Below, piece after piece: positions 52,728 through 62,074 of a DNA stretch of 64,000 nt. The notes under the pieces were generated by a model. The model was not told the origin of the DNA. It was given only the letters and a program-made list of their open reading frames with translations, and did no database searches. Within the stretch, counting starts at the first letter, position 1. Each line of letters opens with the position of its first letter. The DNA comes from Thermohalobaculum sp039822785 (GTDB lineage: Bacteria > Pseudomonadota > Alphaproteobacteria > Rhodobacterales > Rhodobacteraceae): assembly GCA_039822785.1 (NCBI GenBank), contig JBCBMO010000003.1, positions 248,001 through 312,000 on the forward strand, written 5' to 3'. Both the position numbers and the translations under genes were made by a program.

Positions 52728-53952
52728 CGCTGTCGTATGACAGGCCGTAGGGCGTCTCGACCCCGCTCAAGGTGATGCTGTCACCGACGACGAGCCGGCG
52801 ATGCAGGTCCTCGTCGAGCCCGCAAATCCGGCGCCCATGGGGGCCACCATAGGTCTTGCTGCGGGCAATCACGGCGCCGTCGCAGCGCCGCCTGGCATCG
52901 AAGCGCTCCTTCTGCAGAACCTGCACGCGGATCTCCGTGCGCGGTCCTTGATGCACCCAGGCGTGCAAAGCCGGGCCGACGTGAGAGAGGAGATAGGGCG
53001 ACACGAGGTAGAGCGCCCCTGCGATGAACGGCAGCGCAAGCAAGCGACGCCCCATCGACATCCTCGGCCGACCGTCCTCCTCCTCCTTTCGGTGATTGGC
53101 GATCATCATCAGCGTCAAGACACAGGTAAGGACGATGGCGACCGGCGGTCCCAACAGCGCCGCCGTGTCGTACTGCGCCGACTTGGGAATGAACATGGCG
53201 TGACTGTTGGCATAGAGCGAACCGAAGATCGCACCCAGAAAGATCGCCCCAGTAGGCAGAATCAGAAGGTGGTGGATCAGCCTGGCGGCCGACAGGGCGC
53301 GGCGGGGCGGTCGTGGGCGGCGCGTCTGAGGCGCCGGTGCTGCGGCGGCCACGCCCGAAGGCGCCCGTGCCACTCTCCCGCCGTGAGACCCGGAAGGGCT
53401 GTTACCGCCGAACGCTGCAGCCCGGGGGCGACGCTGATCCTCTATCTCTCTTGCAAAGGCCTCAGCCTCCGTCCGGGGTGGCGGACGGCCCGTCGCATCG
53501 ATCTCCCCGCGGCGCATGGCGCTTTGCCGTCTGAGGTGGCGCCCATAGCCGCCCGGTACGATGTACAACGCCACGAAGCATAGGATCAGCAGCGGCGTCG
53601 CAATGGCATAGGCGCGCGCCAAAGCCTGCAAGCCCATCCCGCTGAGGGTCCCGAACCCGGCCAGGGCGCTGAACAGGATCGGCAGAAGGACCAGGATCGC
53701 GACGAGGCGCGCCGTGCCCCCATGGCGCCAGCGCCCCAGCAGCGGGTTGGCGAGGGACGGCAGGAGCAGGACAGTGCCCGTGACCGCCGGCACCAGGCTG
53801 TTCACCACGAAGCGAAGCGTCTGGCCCTCGCCGATATGCTCCAGGCCGATCCCCAGCCCGTAGACGCGCATCAAAAGCAGAAAGGGCACCAGGCAGAGGA
53901 GGCCGAGCAAGCGCGTAACAAGGCTGCTGAAAGTCTGTGTGAAAAGGGACAT
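52717..53952 (-). CDS. multi-pass membrane protein, paralogue A of the 55010-56083 gene
   Basis: A 411-residue protein with about seven membrane helices and, after about residue 130, a long Pro/Arg/Ala-rich loop ('PAPQTRRPRPPRRALSAARL'). The C-terminal 85 residues form a soluble domain: 'HAWVHQG', 'RRCDGAVIARSKTYGGPHGR', 'RICGLDEDLHRRLVVGD' and 'TPYGLSYDSVRR'. The same domain and helix layout recur in the gene at 55010-56083. The function is unknown to me. It is transcribed after the transglutaminase-like gene (117-base gap). The start is ATG 53952. Confidence 0.8.
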   Translation of the reverse strand: MSLFTQTFSSLVTRLLGLLCLVPFLLLMRVYGLGIGLEHIGEGQTLRFVVNSLVPAVTGTVLLLPSLANPLLGRWRHGGTARLVAILVLLPILFSALAGFGTLSGMGLQALARAYAIATPLLILCFVALYIVPGGYGRHLRRQSAMRRGEIDATGRPPPRTEAEAFAREIEDQRRPRAAAFGGNSPSGSHGGRVARAPSGVAAAAPAPQTRRPRPPRRALSAARLIHHLLILPTGAIFLGAIFGSLYANSHAMFIPKSAQYDTAALLGPPVAIVLTCVLTLMMIANHRKEEEDGRPRMSMGRRLLALPFIAGALYLVSPYLLSHVGPALHAWVHQGPRTEIRVQVLQKERFDARRRCDGAVIARSKTYGGPHGRRICGLDEDLHRRLVVGDSITLSGVETPYGLSYDSVRR

Positions 53953-54069
53953 AGCCAATACAGGGGTGATTTACCGGACAAACCGGGGATGTTTTGCTTC
54001 CATCAAGATTGCAGCAGATCGCCCTGCCATCCGCTGCGACACAGAGCTAATCCGCGCACCGATCTTAGG

Positions 54070-54921
54070 TCAGTCCTGGAGGAGTTGGACGATGGGGCCT
54101 TCGCCCCAGTGCACGCGGCCGTCCTCCAGCACCCAAACGGGGCGGGAGGGGGTGGGCACCTGGATGTCGATCCCGCCCCAGCGGAAGTGGTGATCGCGCC
54201 CGAAGGCGAGTGCAAAGCGCTTGCCCGGGACCGGGTTCAGCGCCGGGGCCACATCGTCCCGGCCAGCCTTCTTGTAGTGCGCGATGTCCCAGTCCTGGGT
54301 GACCCCGTCGTGGCGGGTTCGCACCCAGCAGTGCATCCCGCTAGGGATCCCCGCCGGATCGTCGTCAAAGTAGTAGCAGGTGAAATACGCGGCCTCGTAG
54401 CCTGCCGCGCGCAGGGCTGCCATCAGATAGGTGTTGATGTCGATGCAGTTGCCGATGGCGCAGACCACCGGCGGCACGGCGTCCTGGCCATAGTACCACC
54501 GGTCCTCCTGCGCCACGCTGCCATAGTCGAAGCGCGCGCTGGTGTCGGCGACGAGGGCGGCGATCCCGGCGAGGCCGCCGCCCGCCCGTTCGGCGATGGC
54601 GCGCGCGTCCTCCGCCATCTCCTCAGCCGCCGCAGCAAGCGGTGTCCCCTCCGGCTCGAAGGCCTGGGGCGACAGCCCGCCGGGCACCGCCTCGAACATA
54701 TGCTCCACGCGCGCCTTGGCCTGTTCGTCGGGGGGCGTCAGCAGCGCTGCGCGCTGGCCCGAGCGCGCCTCGGCCAGGATCGTGACGCCCCAACCCGGCG
54801 GCGGTGTGAAGGCGCCGAAGCGCTGAGCGTCGGTATCGATGCCGGGCGGTGCCAGCAGCCCGACGGCGCCATAGTCGGCGGCACAATCCGTCATGTCGAC
54901 GACAATGCGGTAGGTGTTCAT
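54070..54921 (-). CDS. transglutaminase-like domain protein (second type)
   Basis: A 283-residue soluble protein. The catalytic triad of the transglutaminase-like superfamily is present: Cys159 in 'CAIGNCIDINTYLMAALRAA', His197 in 'GIPSGMHCWVRTRHD' and Asp212 in 'VTQDWDIAHY'. The N-terminal 150 residues are a separate alpha/beta region without known similarity to me. It differs from the Anbu-linked enzyme at 44843-45661. The ATG at 54921 has GAGGAG 8 bases upstream. It stands between two paralogous membrane-protein genes on the same strand. No signal peptide, so it is probably cytoplasmic. Confidence 0.85.
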   Translation of the reverse strand: MNTYRIVVDMTDCAADYGAVGLLAPPGIDTDAQRFGAFTPPPGWGVTILAEARSGQRAALLTPPDEQAKARVEHMFEAVPGGLSPQAFEPEGTPLAAAAEEMAEDARAIAERAGGGLAGIAALVADTSARFDYGSVAQEDRWYYGQDAVPPVVCAIGNCIDINTYLMAALRAAGYEAAYFTCYYFDDDPAGIPSGMHCWVRTRHDGVTQDWDIAHYKKAGRDDVAPALNPVPGKRFALAFGRDHHFRWGGIDIQVPTPSRPVWVLEDGRVHWGEGPIVQLLQD

Positions 54922-55009
54922 CGGGCGGGCTCCTCTCGACCGGGCCGCGGTCGGTACCACGGCCTGCCGACACTTTGATGTCGGCACGGAGCAGCCACTT
55001 GGCGCGCCT

Positions 55010-56083
55010 TCAACGCCTGATGTTGTCGTAGCGAAAGCCGAGCGCGGTATGGGCGCCCTCCAGCACGACCGTATCGCCCACGCGGATGTCCCGGTGTACA
55101 CTGGCCGGCAGGTTGCACAGTCGTCGCCCGGTAGGGCCGCCATACCCCTGTGTCCGGGCGATGACCGACGCATAGCACCGCTTGTTCCTGCCCTGGATCG
55201 CCTCCACCTCGACCACGGTCATCGGCATCATCCCCGCCTCACCCTCTGCGACCCACGCATGCGCGACCGTGACGCCGTGAGACAGGACGTATCCCCCGAA
55301 CACGAGGTACAGCCCACCGAAGAAGGCGACGAATGAGACCTCGACCCAGCGCTTGGGCGGCGCCGCTTTCTGCGCACGGCCGGCCTCGGCCAGCCGTCGC
55401 AGCACGAGGAAAACGACCAGCAGCCCGACCATGCCGGCGCCCAGCGCCAAGCCGTAGCGCGCGCCGATGTCGTACATCGCGTTTGCCGGAACCACATGGG
55501 CCGCGCGATCCGCGTAGACCGCTATCACCGCCGGCGCGAGAAGAACGACCAAGACGACCAGGCTGGCCATGTCGGCGAGGATCGCCCGACCGCCGGTGAT
55601 GCGCCCATGGCGCGCGATCGCCTCGGCGGCTTCGATCCGCTCCTCCCCCGGCCATTCCCGATGACGAAGGACAGCGCGATACGTTCCCGGCACGACGAAG
55701 AGGATGGCGTAAAGAACAAGACCGACGGCCATCGCGATGGCGTAGAGGTGAACATAGTCTCGGAGCGGACCGTATTGGCTGAAGGCGTAGACGCCGTAGA
55801 TGCCGGAAAGCGCCGCCGCCAGACCGACGAAGAAGCAGAAGAACCATGCCATCACGCCGGAGCGGTGGCGCATGACGCAGAGAGCGATAGGCTTCGCCAT
55901 GATGAGTTGATAGCCCAGGACCATGGTCACGACGGCGGCGCCCATGAGGCTAGCCCACGCTGGGGTCGGCAGCTCCTCGAACCCGTAATCCAGCCCCAGC
56001 GACCGGATCACGAAGAAACCGGGCAAGAGGCAAAGCAGGCCGAGCAGGATCAGTGTCCCGGCAGCGAGAAACTTCAAAGCCAT
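55010..56083 (-). CDS. multi-pass membrane protein, paralogue B of the 52717-53952 gene
   Basis: A 357-residue protein with about seven membrane helices, starting with 'FLAAGTLILLGLLCLLPGFF', and a C-terminal soluble domain: 'HAWVAEG', 'KRCYASVIARTQGYGGPTGR', 'RLCNLPASVHRDIRVGD' and 'TALGFRYDNIRR'. The first helix, the 'VVPGTYRAVLRHR' loop and the C-terminal domain all match paralogue A. It lacks that protein's long Pro-rich loop. The ATG at 56083 has no clear ribosome site but starts directly at the first helix. It is the first gene of the three-gene minus-strand set. Confidence 0.8.
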   Translation of the reverse strand: MALKFLAAGTLILLGLLCLLPGFFVIRSLGLDYGFEELPTPAWASLMGAAVVTMVLGYQLIMAKPIALCVMRHRSGVMAWFFCFFVGLAAALSGIYGVYAFSQYGPLRDYVHLYAIAMAVGLVLYAILFVVPGTYRAVLRHREWPGEERIEAAEAIARHGRITGGRAILADMASLVVLVVLLAPAVIAVYADRAAHVVPANAMYDIGARYGLALGAGMVGLLVVFLVLRRLAEAGRAQKAAPPKRWVEVSFVAFFGGLYLVFGGYVLSHGVTVAHAWVAEGEAGMMPMTVVEVEAIQGRNKRCYASVIARTQGYGGPTGRRLCNLPASVHRDIRVGDTVVLEGAHTALGFRYDNIRR

Positions 56084-56093
56084 GGCGTTCAAT

Positions 56094-56107
56094 CCATTAA
56101 TCAATGG
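56094..56107. promoter_or_regulatory. inverted repeat CCATT-AATC-AATGG
   Basis: A perfect 5-base inverted repeat with a 4-base spacer, 11 bases before the start of paralogue B (reverse strand). A second one, CCCC-AAAAT-GGGG, lies at 56147-56159. Both are in the 283-base divergent region between this gene and the dapC-like gene, where operators or promoters of both would be. No gene was seen in the region. Confidence 0.3.
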
Positions 56108-56366
56108 CCGTTGCAGGGCGCGTGCCGCGCTATCCGCTGGACCTTCCCCCAAAATGGGGCGGAAACGGGCCGGGACCTAGCGCGGCGTTGCGTCATGACT
56201 GCCGCCTGCTTGAGCATCGTGACAGCGAGCGTGGCCGAAAGCGCACGTCTGATCAGGAGGGCCGCTTCGTCAAGGACTTAGCGATTGGCCTTCGGCTTCT
56301 CTCTCCGCTATCTTCGGAACATGTGCGAGGATGCGGCAAAGACATCCCGCGGTTGAGGATTGAGTG

Positions 56367-57590
56367 ATGCAGCATCCGGCGCGCTTCGGCGACCTTCCGG
56401 AGTATGCGTTTCCGCGTCTGCGCCGGCTGCTCGAGGGGATCGAGCCGGGCGCGCCGGAGACGCCGATGTCGATCGGCGAGCCCCAGCACGCCGTGCCGGA
56501 TTTCGTCATGCCCGTCATGGCGGAGCATGCGGCCGCGTTCTCGAAGTATCCGCCGAACGAGGGGCTGCCGGAACTGCGCCGCGCGATCTCCGACTGGCTG
56601 GATCGGCGCTATGGCGCGGCGCCGGCCTATCGCGATCCGGAGCGCTCGATCCTGCCGCTGAACGGTACGCGGGAGGGGTTGTTCAACGCCTGCCTCGCCC
56701 TGTGCCCCGAGACCAAGAACGGTGAGCGGCCGGCGGTGCTGCTGCCGAACCCCTTCTATCAGTGCTACGCGGTCGCGGCCCTGGCGGCGGGCGCGGAGCC
56801 GGTCTACGTGCCCGCGACTGCGGAGACGGGGCATTTGCCGGATTTCGCCGCGCTGCCGAAGGCGCTGCTCGATCGGACCGCCATCGTCTACCTCTGCTCG
56901 CCCGCCAATCCGCAAGGGGCAGCGGCGGATCATGCCTGGTGGAAGGCCCTGTTCGATCTGGCCGAGCGGCACGACTTCCTGGTCTTCGCCGACGAGTGCT
57001 ACGCCGAGATCTACCGCGAGAGCGCCCCCACCGGCGCGCTGGAGGTGGCGAGCGCCGAAGGGGTCGACCCAGAACGGCTCGTCGCCTTTCACTCGCTCTC
57101 CAAGCGCTCGAACCTGGCGGGCCTACGCTCCGGCTTCTGCGTCACGGGGCCGGCGGCGCGGCGTGAACTGCTGCAGTTGCGCAGCTACGCCGGCGCCCCG
57201 ATGCCGATCCCGGCCCAGCATGCCGCCGCGGCCGTCTGGGCGGAGGAGACGCATGTGGAGGCGAACCGCGCGCTCTACGCCGAAAAGTTCGAGATCGTTG
57301 ACGGCATCCTCGGCAATTTGCCCGGCTATGCCTCGCCCCAGGCGGGGTTCTTCCTGTGGCTGCGGATCGGGGAGACCGCGGCAGAGGGCGAGGCGGCGAC
57401 GCTGACGCTGTGGCGCGAAGCCGGGGTGAAGGCGCTGCCGGGGCATTTCCTGTCGCGCGAGACGCCGGATTTCCTGCGCGCCGAGGGGTTCGCGGGCGAT
57501 CCGGGTGCTGGGTACCTGCGCCTGGCGCTGGTGGCACCCGCGGCGGACGTGCGGCGGGGCCTGGAGGCGGTCCGAGAAGTGCTGGCCTAA
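56367..57590 (+). CDS. dapC: succinyldiaminopimelate aminotransferase-like (DapC-type)
   Basis: A 407-residue fold-type I PLP aminotransferase. 'YPPNEGLPELRRAISDWLDR', 'PLNGTREGLFNACLAL' and 'LLPNPFYQCYAVAALAAGAE' are the substrate motifs. PLP is bound by Lys246 in 'FHSLSKRSNLAGLRSGF'. The pattern matches alphaproteobacterial DapC, which acts in lysine and peptidoglycan precursor synthesis; without an assay, other class I aminotransferases remain possible. GAGGATTGAG precedes ATG 56367. It lies upstream of ftsK, a common order in Rhodobacterales. Confidence 0.9.
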   Translation: MQHPARFGDLPEYAFPRLRRLLEGIEPGAPETPMSIGEPQHAVPDFVMPVMAEHAAAFSKYPPNEGLPELRRAISDWLDRRYGAAPAYRDPERSILPLNGTREGLFNACLALCPETKNGERPAVLLPNPFYQCYAVAALAAGAEPVYVPATAETGHLPDFAALPKALLDRTAIVYLCSPANPQGAAADHAWWKALFDLAERHDFLVFADECYAEIYRESAPTGALEVASAEGVDPERLVAFHSLSKRSNLAGLRSGFCVTGPAARRELLQLRSYAGAPMPIPAQHAAAAVWAEETHVEANRALYAEKFEIVDGILGNLPGYASPQAGFFLWLRIGETAAEGEAATLTLWREAGVKALPGHFLSRETPDFLRAEGFAGDPGAGYLRLALVAPAADVRRGLEAVREVLA

Positions 57591-57671
57591 GCGGCCGAAG
57601 GGTAGCGCGGTACGGCGGCTGAAGGGGAAAGCCGGCGCGCCGCGAGGGAGCGAAGACGAGGGTAAGGCGGC

Positions 57672-60554
57672 ATGGCGCTGTTCTGGGGCGAGACGACGGG
57701 AACTACCGACCGGGCGGAGCCCGTGCTGGACGCGGCGACGCGGCCGGTCTCACCGCGACCGTCAGTTCGCACGCCCCGTCCCGACCCCATCGCGGCGGGC
57801 GAGGCGGTGATGGCGGGCGGCGGCGATCTGGTGGCGGCCGGGCTCCTGTCCGATCTCGCAGCCCGGGCGGCGGGCCTTGGCGCGCTGATCATCGGCCTTG
57901 CGCTCTTCGCGTCGCTTGTCAGCTACAACGCCGCCGATCCCAGCTTTCTGACCGCGACCGGACGGGCGCCGTCGAACTGGCTCGGCGCCCCGGGCGCCAT
58001 GCTCGCCGACCCGCTGGTGCGGGGTCTTGGCCTCGGCGCCCAGGCGCTGGCGCTGATCGTGGCGGTCTGGGGCTGGCGCCTGCTGATGCTCCGCGGCGAT
58101 GAGCGGATTTGGTCCAGGCTCCTTGCGATCCCGGTCGCGGTAGGCGCCGTGGCGATCTTCGCCTCGCTGCACCTGCCCTGGGAGAGCTGGCAGATCACCG
58201 CCGGCCTCGGCGGCCTGATGGGCGATCGCGGGGCGGAGGTGCTGTTGCGCACCCTGCCCGCCCCCCCGCTGGAGGCACTGCCGCAGGCGACCATCATCGC
58301 CGGCTGCGCGGCAGCCCTCAGCTTGGGCCTCGCCCTTGGGATCACGCTGACCGAGGTGACGGTCTTTCTGCGCTGGCTGACGCTGTCCACTAGCCGCCTG
58401 CTCCGCCCGGCACTCTCGGCTGCGGGCCGAGGCTTGGCGCAGCAGTTGGCGGGGCGCCAGGTACCCCGCTCCGAACGGTTGGACCCGCCGGAGCCCGTGG
58501 GCCGCGCGCGGCGGCTGGCGGAGGAGGATCTCCACGATCCCGACCCCGAGCCCATGGCGGAACCCGCCCGGCCCAGCATCGGTGCGAGCACCGGCCATTT
58601 CATCCGCAGCCTGACGGGCGGATTGGGGGATGCCGCGCGCCGGGCCTTGGACAGCGGCACCGCGCGGGCCGGCAGCCTGATCGCCGCGGCGCAAGACCTG
58701 CAAACGCCCCGCCTCGGCGAAGCAGACAACCCAAGCCCCCGTCACGGCGCCGAGCCGCAGTTCAGCGGGCTGAGCTCGGCCTCATCCGGCGGCGACCCCG
58801 CCCTTGGCGCCGCCATGCGGGCCCTCAGCGAAGAAGGCGACCGGCCGGATTGGGCGGAGGCCGACGAGATCCCCGCGCCCTTCCCCGACGCCCTCGTGAT
58901 GCCCGAGGCGGAGATCGATCTGACCCCGGTCGATCCCCTCTCCGAGCCGCCGGTGACCTCCCCCAAGCGCGGCACGCCCAAGCGCAGCCGCCGGGCGGAG
59001 GCGGAAGTCCAGCCCAGCCTCTTCGACGCAGGCCTCGGCACCGACCCCTACGAGGCGCCGGCGCTCTCGATGCTCACCAAACCGGTCAACGTCGTCCGCC
59101 CCACCGCCAGCCAGGCCGCACTGGCCGAGAACGCACGCATGCTGGAGACGGTGCTCGACGACTATGGCGTGCGCGGCGAAATCGTCGCCGTTAAGCCCGG
59201 CCCGGTCGTGACCCTCTACGAACTCGAGCCCGCGCCGGGGCTCAAAGCCTCCCGCGTCATTGGCCTGGCCGACGACATCGCGCGGTCGATGTCCGCGCTC
59301 TCCGCGCGCATCGCCACCGTCCCCGGCCGCTCGGTCATCGGCATCGAACTGCCGAACCCCGAGCGGGAGACGGTGTTCCTGCGCGAAACCCTGGAAAGCC
59401 GCCCCTATGGCGACGCGCGCTTCCCGCTGGCGCTGGCGCTTGGCAAGGACATCGAGGGCGAGCCGGTCATCGCCAACCTCGCCAAGATGCCCCACCTCTT
59501 GATCGCGGGTACCACCGGCTCGGGCAAGTCGGTGGCGGTCAACACGATGATCCTGTCGCTGCTCTACCGCCTCAGCCCCCAGCAGTGCCGGCTGATCATG
59601 ATCGACCCCAAGATGCTGGAACTCAGCGTCTACGACAACATCCCCCACCTGCTAGCCCCCGTGGTGACCGACCCCAAGAAAGCGGTCGTCGCCCTTAAAT
59701 GGGTCGTGGCGGAGATGGAGGAGCGCTATCGGCGGATGTCGAAGCTCGGCGTGCGCAACATCGACGGCTACAACGCCCGCTGCCGCGATGCGATCGCCAA
59801 GGGCGAGGCCTTCACCCGCACCATCCAGACCGGCTTCGACGAGGCCACGGGCGAGCCCGTCTACGAGACCCAGGAATTCGCGCCGGAGGAGATGCCGCTG
59901 ATCGTCGTCATCGTCGACGAGATGGCCGACCTGATGATGGTCGCGGGCAAGGAGATCGAGGCCTGCATTCAGCGCCTGGCCCAGATGGCGCGCGCCTCGG
60001 GCATTCACCTGATCATGGCCACGCAGCGCCCTTCCGTCGACGTCATCACCGGCACGATCAAGGCGAACTTCCCCACGCGGATTTCGTTCCAGGTGACCTC
60101 AAAGATCGACAGCCGCACGATCCTGGGCGAACAGGGGGCGGAGCAGCTCTTGGGCATGGGCGACATGCTCTACATGTCCGGCGGTGGCCGCATCCGCCGC
60201 GTGCACGGGCCCTTCGTGAGCGACGAGGAAGTCGAGGAGGTCGTCCGCCACCTCAAGTCCCTCGGCGCGCCTTCCTATGTCGACGCGGTGACCGAGGGAG
60301 GGGACGAGGAGACCCAGTCCCTGGTCGACGAGAAGCTGGGCCTGGCCGCGGCGGGCGACGGGGACGATCAGCTCTACGACAAGGCGGTGGCCATCGTGGC
60401 GCGCGACCGCAAGTGCTCGACCAGCTACATCCAGCGGAAACTCGCCATCGGCTACAACAAGGCTGCCCGCCTGGTCGAGATGATGGAGGACCAGGGCGTC
60501 GTCAGCCCCGCCAACGCCGTCGGCAAACGCGAGATCCTCGTTGCCGAGCGCTGA
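57672..60554 (+). CDS. ftsK: DNA translocase FtsK
   Basis: A 960-residue cell-division DNA pump. About four N-terminal membrane helices (residues 55-240) precede a disordered linker (about 260-450). The motor domain (alpha/beta, about 460-830) has Walker A 'AGTTGSGKSVAVNTMI' and Walker B 'LIVVIVDEMADLMMV'. The gamma domain at the end ('DRKCSTSYIQRKLAIGYNKA') reads KOPS sequences and activates XerCD. Full length. It is followed by lolA after a hairpin. Confidence 0.97.
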   Translation: MALFWGETTGTTDRAEPVLDAATRPVSPRPSVRTPRPDPIAAGEAVMAGGGDLVAAGLLSDLAARAAGLGALIIGLALFASLVSYNAADPSFLTATGRAPSNWLGAPGAMLADPLVRGLGLGAQALALIVAVWGWRLLMLRGDERIWSRLLAIPVAVGAVAIFASLHLPWESWQITAGLGGLMGDRGAEVLLRTLPAPPLEALPQATIIAGCAAALSLGLALGITLTEVTVFLRWLTLSTSRLLRPALSAAGRGLAQQLAGRQVPRSERLDPPEPVGRARRLAEEDLHDPDPEPMAEPARPSIGASTGHFIRSLTGGLGDAARRALDSGTARAGSLIAAAQDLQTPRLGEADNPSPRHGAEPQFSGLSSASSGGDPALGAAMRALSEEGDRPDWAEADEIPAPFPDALVMPEAEIDLTPVDPLSEPPVTSPKRGTPKRSRRAEAEVQPSLFDAGLGTDPYEAPALSMLTKPVNVVRPTASQAALAENARMLETVLDDYGVRGEIVAVKPGPVVTLYELEPAPGLKASRVIGLADDIARSMSALSARIATVPGRSVIGIELPNPERETVFLRETLESRPYGDARFPLALALGKDIEGEPVIANLAKMPHLLIAGTTGSGKSVAVNTMILSLLYRLSPQQCRLIMIDPKMLELSVYDNIPHLLAPVVTDPKKAVVALKWVVAEMEERYRRMSKLGVRNIDGYNARCRDAIAKGEAFTRTIQTGFDEATGEPVYETQEFAPEEMPLIVVIVDEMADLMMVAGKEIEACIQRLAQMARASGIHLIMATQRPSVDVITGTIKANFPTRISFQVTSKIDSRTILGEQGAEQLLGMGDMLYMSGGGRIRRVHGPFVSDEEVEEVVRHLKSLGAPSYVDAVTEGGDEETQSLVDEKLGLAAAGDGDDQLYDKAVAIVARDRKCSTSYIQRKLAIGYNKAARLVEMMEDQGVVSPANAVGKREILVAER

Positions 60555-60600
60555 GGCGCGGTTTGCGGGCGGAGGCGATCCCGCGTATGGGTTGCACGGC

Positions 60601-60630
60601 GAACGACGGAGGCGGGCAAGCCCGTCGTTC
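60601..60630 (+). terminator. hairpin between ftsK and lolA
   Basis: GAACGACGG (60601-60609) pairs perfectly with CCGTCGTTC (60622-60630) around a 12-base GC-rich loop. It lies 47 bases after the ftsK stop and 35 bases before the lolA start. The lack of a T-run suggests attenuation or mRNA processing rather than full termination. Confidence 0.45.
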
Positions 60631-60664
60631 CTGATCGCAGTGAGTGCAACCGGGCGAGGCCCCC

Positions 60665-61273
60665 ATGCGACGTATCCTGAGTGTTTTGGCGCTGAGCCTG
60701 ACGATGGTCCTGCCGAGCGCGATGCCGGCGGCCGCACAGCAGATGACCGGGGCGCAGGCGCGGGATCTGGCGCGGATCACCAACTACCTGAACGGCACCG
60801 AGACGCTGGAGGGGGAGTTCGTGCAAGTCGGCCCCGATGGCGATGTCTCCACCGGCGACTTCTTCCTGCGCCGCCCCGGGCGCGTGCGGTTCGAGTACGA
60901 TCTGCCCAACCCGGTGCTGATCGTCGCTGACGGCACCTGGGTTGGCATCACCAACCGCCAGTCCGAGACGCTGGATCGCTATCCGCTGTCGCAGACCCCG
61001 CTCGACCTGCTGCTGCGTGAGCGCGTGAACCTGCGCGACGAGGGAGCGGTCACGGCGGTGGAGCGCGGCGACGGGCGCATCCGGGTGACGGCCATCGATC
61101 CGGACGCGCCGGATCAGGGTTCGATCACCATGATCTTCGCCGACAACCCGCTCGAGCTGCGCCAATGGGTGGTGATCGACGCCCAGGGGCTGACGACCAC
61201 CATCGCGTTGTCCGAGCTGCGCTCGAACGTGGCGATCGACCCCAACATGTTCTTCATCGAAGATCTGAACTGA
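60665..61273 (+). CDS. lolA: outer-membrane lipoprotein carrier protein LolA
   Basis: A 202-residue periplasmic chaperone that carries lipoproteins from LolCDE to the outer membrane. The signal peptide ('MRRILSVLALSLTMVLPSAM') ends near residue 24 at 'PAAA', with no lipobox Cys. The core has 'LEGEFVQVGPDGDVSTGDFF', 'RRPGRVRFEYDLPNPVLIVA' and 'QSETLDRYPLSQTPLDLLLR', the beta-half-barrel motifs of LolA. ATG 60665 starts the signal peptide. Lnt, earlier in this window, completes its cargo. Confidence 0.93.
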   Translation: MRRILSVLALSLTMVLPSAMPAAAQQMTGAQARDLARITNYLNGTETLEGEFVQVGPDGDVSTGDFFLRRPGRVRFEYDLPNPVLIVADGTWVGITNRQSETLDRYPLSQTPLDLLLRERVNLRDEGAVTAVERGDGRIRVTAIDPDAPDQGSITMIFADNPLELRQWVVIDAQGLTTTIALSELRSNVAIDPNMFFIEDLN

Positions 61274-61285
61274 GGGGCGCCGCCC

Positions 61286-62074
61286 TCAGAGGGCGAATTC
61301 GGCCATCACCGGCACATGGTCCGAGGGCTGTTCGCGCCCCCGCCAGGACCTCAACAGGCGTGACGATCCCGGCACCGCGTCGATGCCGCGGGCCCAGATA
61401 TGGTCAAGCCTGCGCCCGCGGTCGGCGGCATCCCAGTCCTTGGCGCGGTAGGACCACCAGGAATAGACCCGCTCAGGCTCCGGCTTGTCGGCGCGCACCA
61501 CGTCGGTCCAGCCGCCGGCGGCCTGGGCGGCGGTGAAGGCTTCGACCTCGATGGGTGTGTGGCTGACGACCTTGAGCATCTTCTTGTGGTCCCAGACGTC
61601 CATCTCGAGCGGCGCGATGTTGAGATCGCCGACGACCACGGCGCGCGGCCCAGCCTCCGCCTGCCACGCCGCCATCTCGGCGACGAAATCGAGCTTGTGC
61701 GCGAACTTCGCGTTCTTCTCACGGTCTGGGATATCGCCGCCGGCGGGGACGTAGAAGTTGTGGATCAGCGTCCCATCCTCGAGCCGCGCGGCCACGTGCC
61801 GGGCATCGCCCTTGCCGCAGACGTCCGCATGGCCCGCATCCTCCAGCGCCACGCGGCCCAGGATCGCCACGCCGTTGTAGCCCTTCTCGCCCCGCGCCAC
61901 GAGGTGACGATAGCCAAGCTCGGCAAAGCGCTCGGCGGGGATCTTGTCCACCGGCGATTTCGTCTCCTGCAGACATAGGATGTCAGGCGCTTCCTCGGTC
62001 AGGAAGGCGGCGACCAACTCCTGGCGCAGGCGCACCGAGTTGATGTTCCAGGTGGCGATGGTCAGCGCAGGCAT
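61286..62074 (-). CDS. xthA: exodeoxyribonuclease III
   Basis: A 262-residue Mg2+-dependent AP endonuclease/3'-exonuclease of base-excision repair. 'IATWNINSVRLR' (Asn), 'ILCLQETKSP' (Glu metal ligand), 'VVVGDLNIAPLEMDVWDHKK' (Asp/Asn) and 'RRLDHIWA' with 'QPSDHVPVMAEF' (catalytic His) are all in place. The frame extends further upstream, but ATG 62074 gives the family start 'MPALTIATWN'. It converges with lolA (12 bases between the stops). Confidence 0.96.
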   Translation of the reverse strand: MPALTIATWNINSVRLRQELVAAFLTEEAPDILCLQETKSPVDKIPAERFAELGYRHLVARGEKGYNGVAILGRVALEDAGHADVCGKGDARHVAARLEDGTLIHNFYVPAGGDIPDREKNAKFAHKLDFVAEMAAWQAEAGPRAVVVGDLNIAPLEMDVWDHKKMLKVVSHTPIEVEAFTAAQAAGGWTDVVRADKPEPERVYSWWSYRAKDWDAADRGRRLDHIWARGIDAVPGSSRLLRSWRGREQPSDHVPVMAEFAL

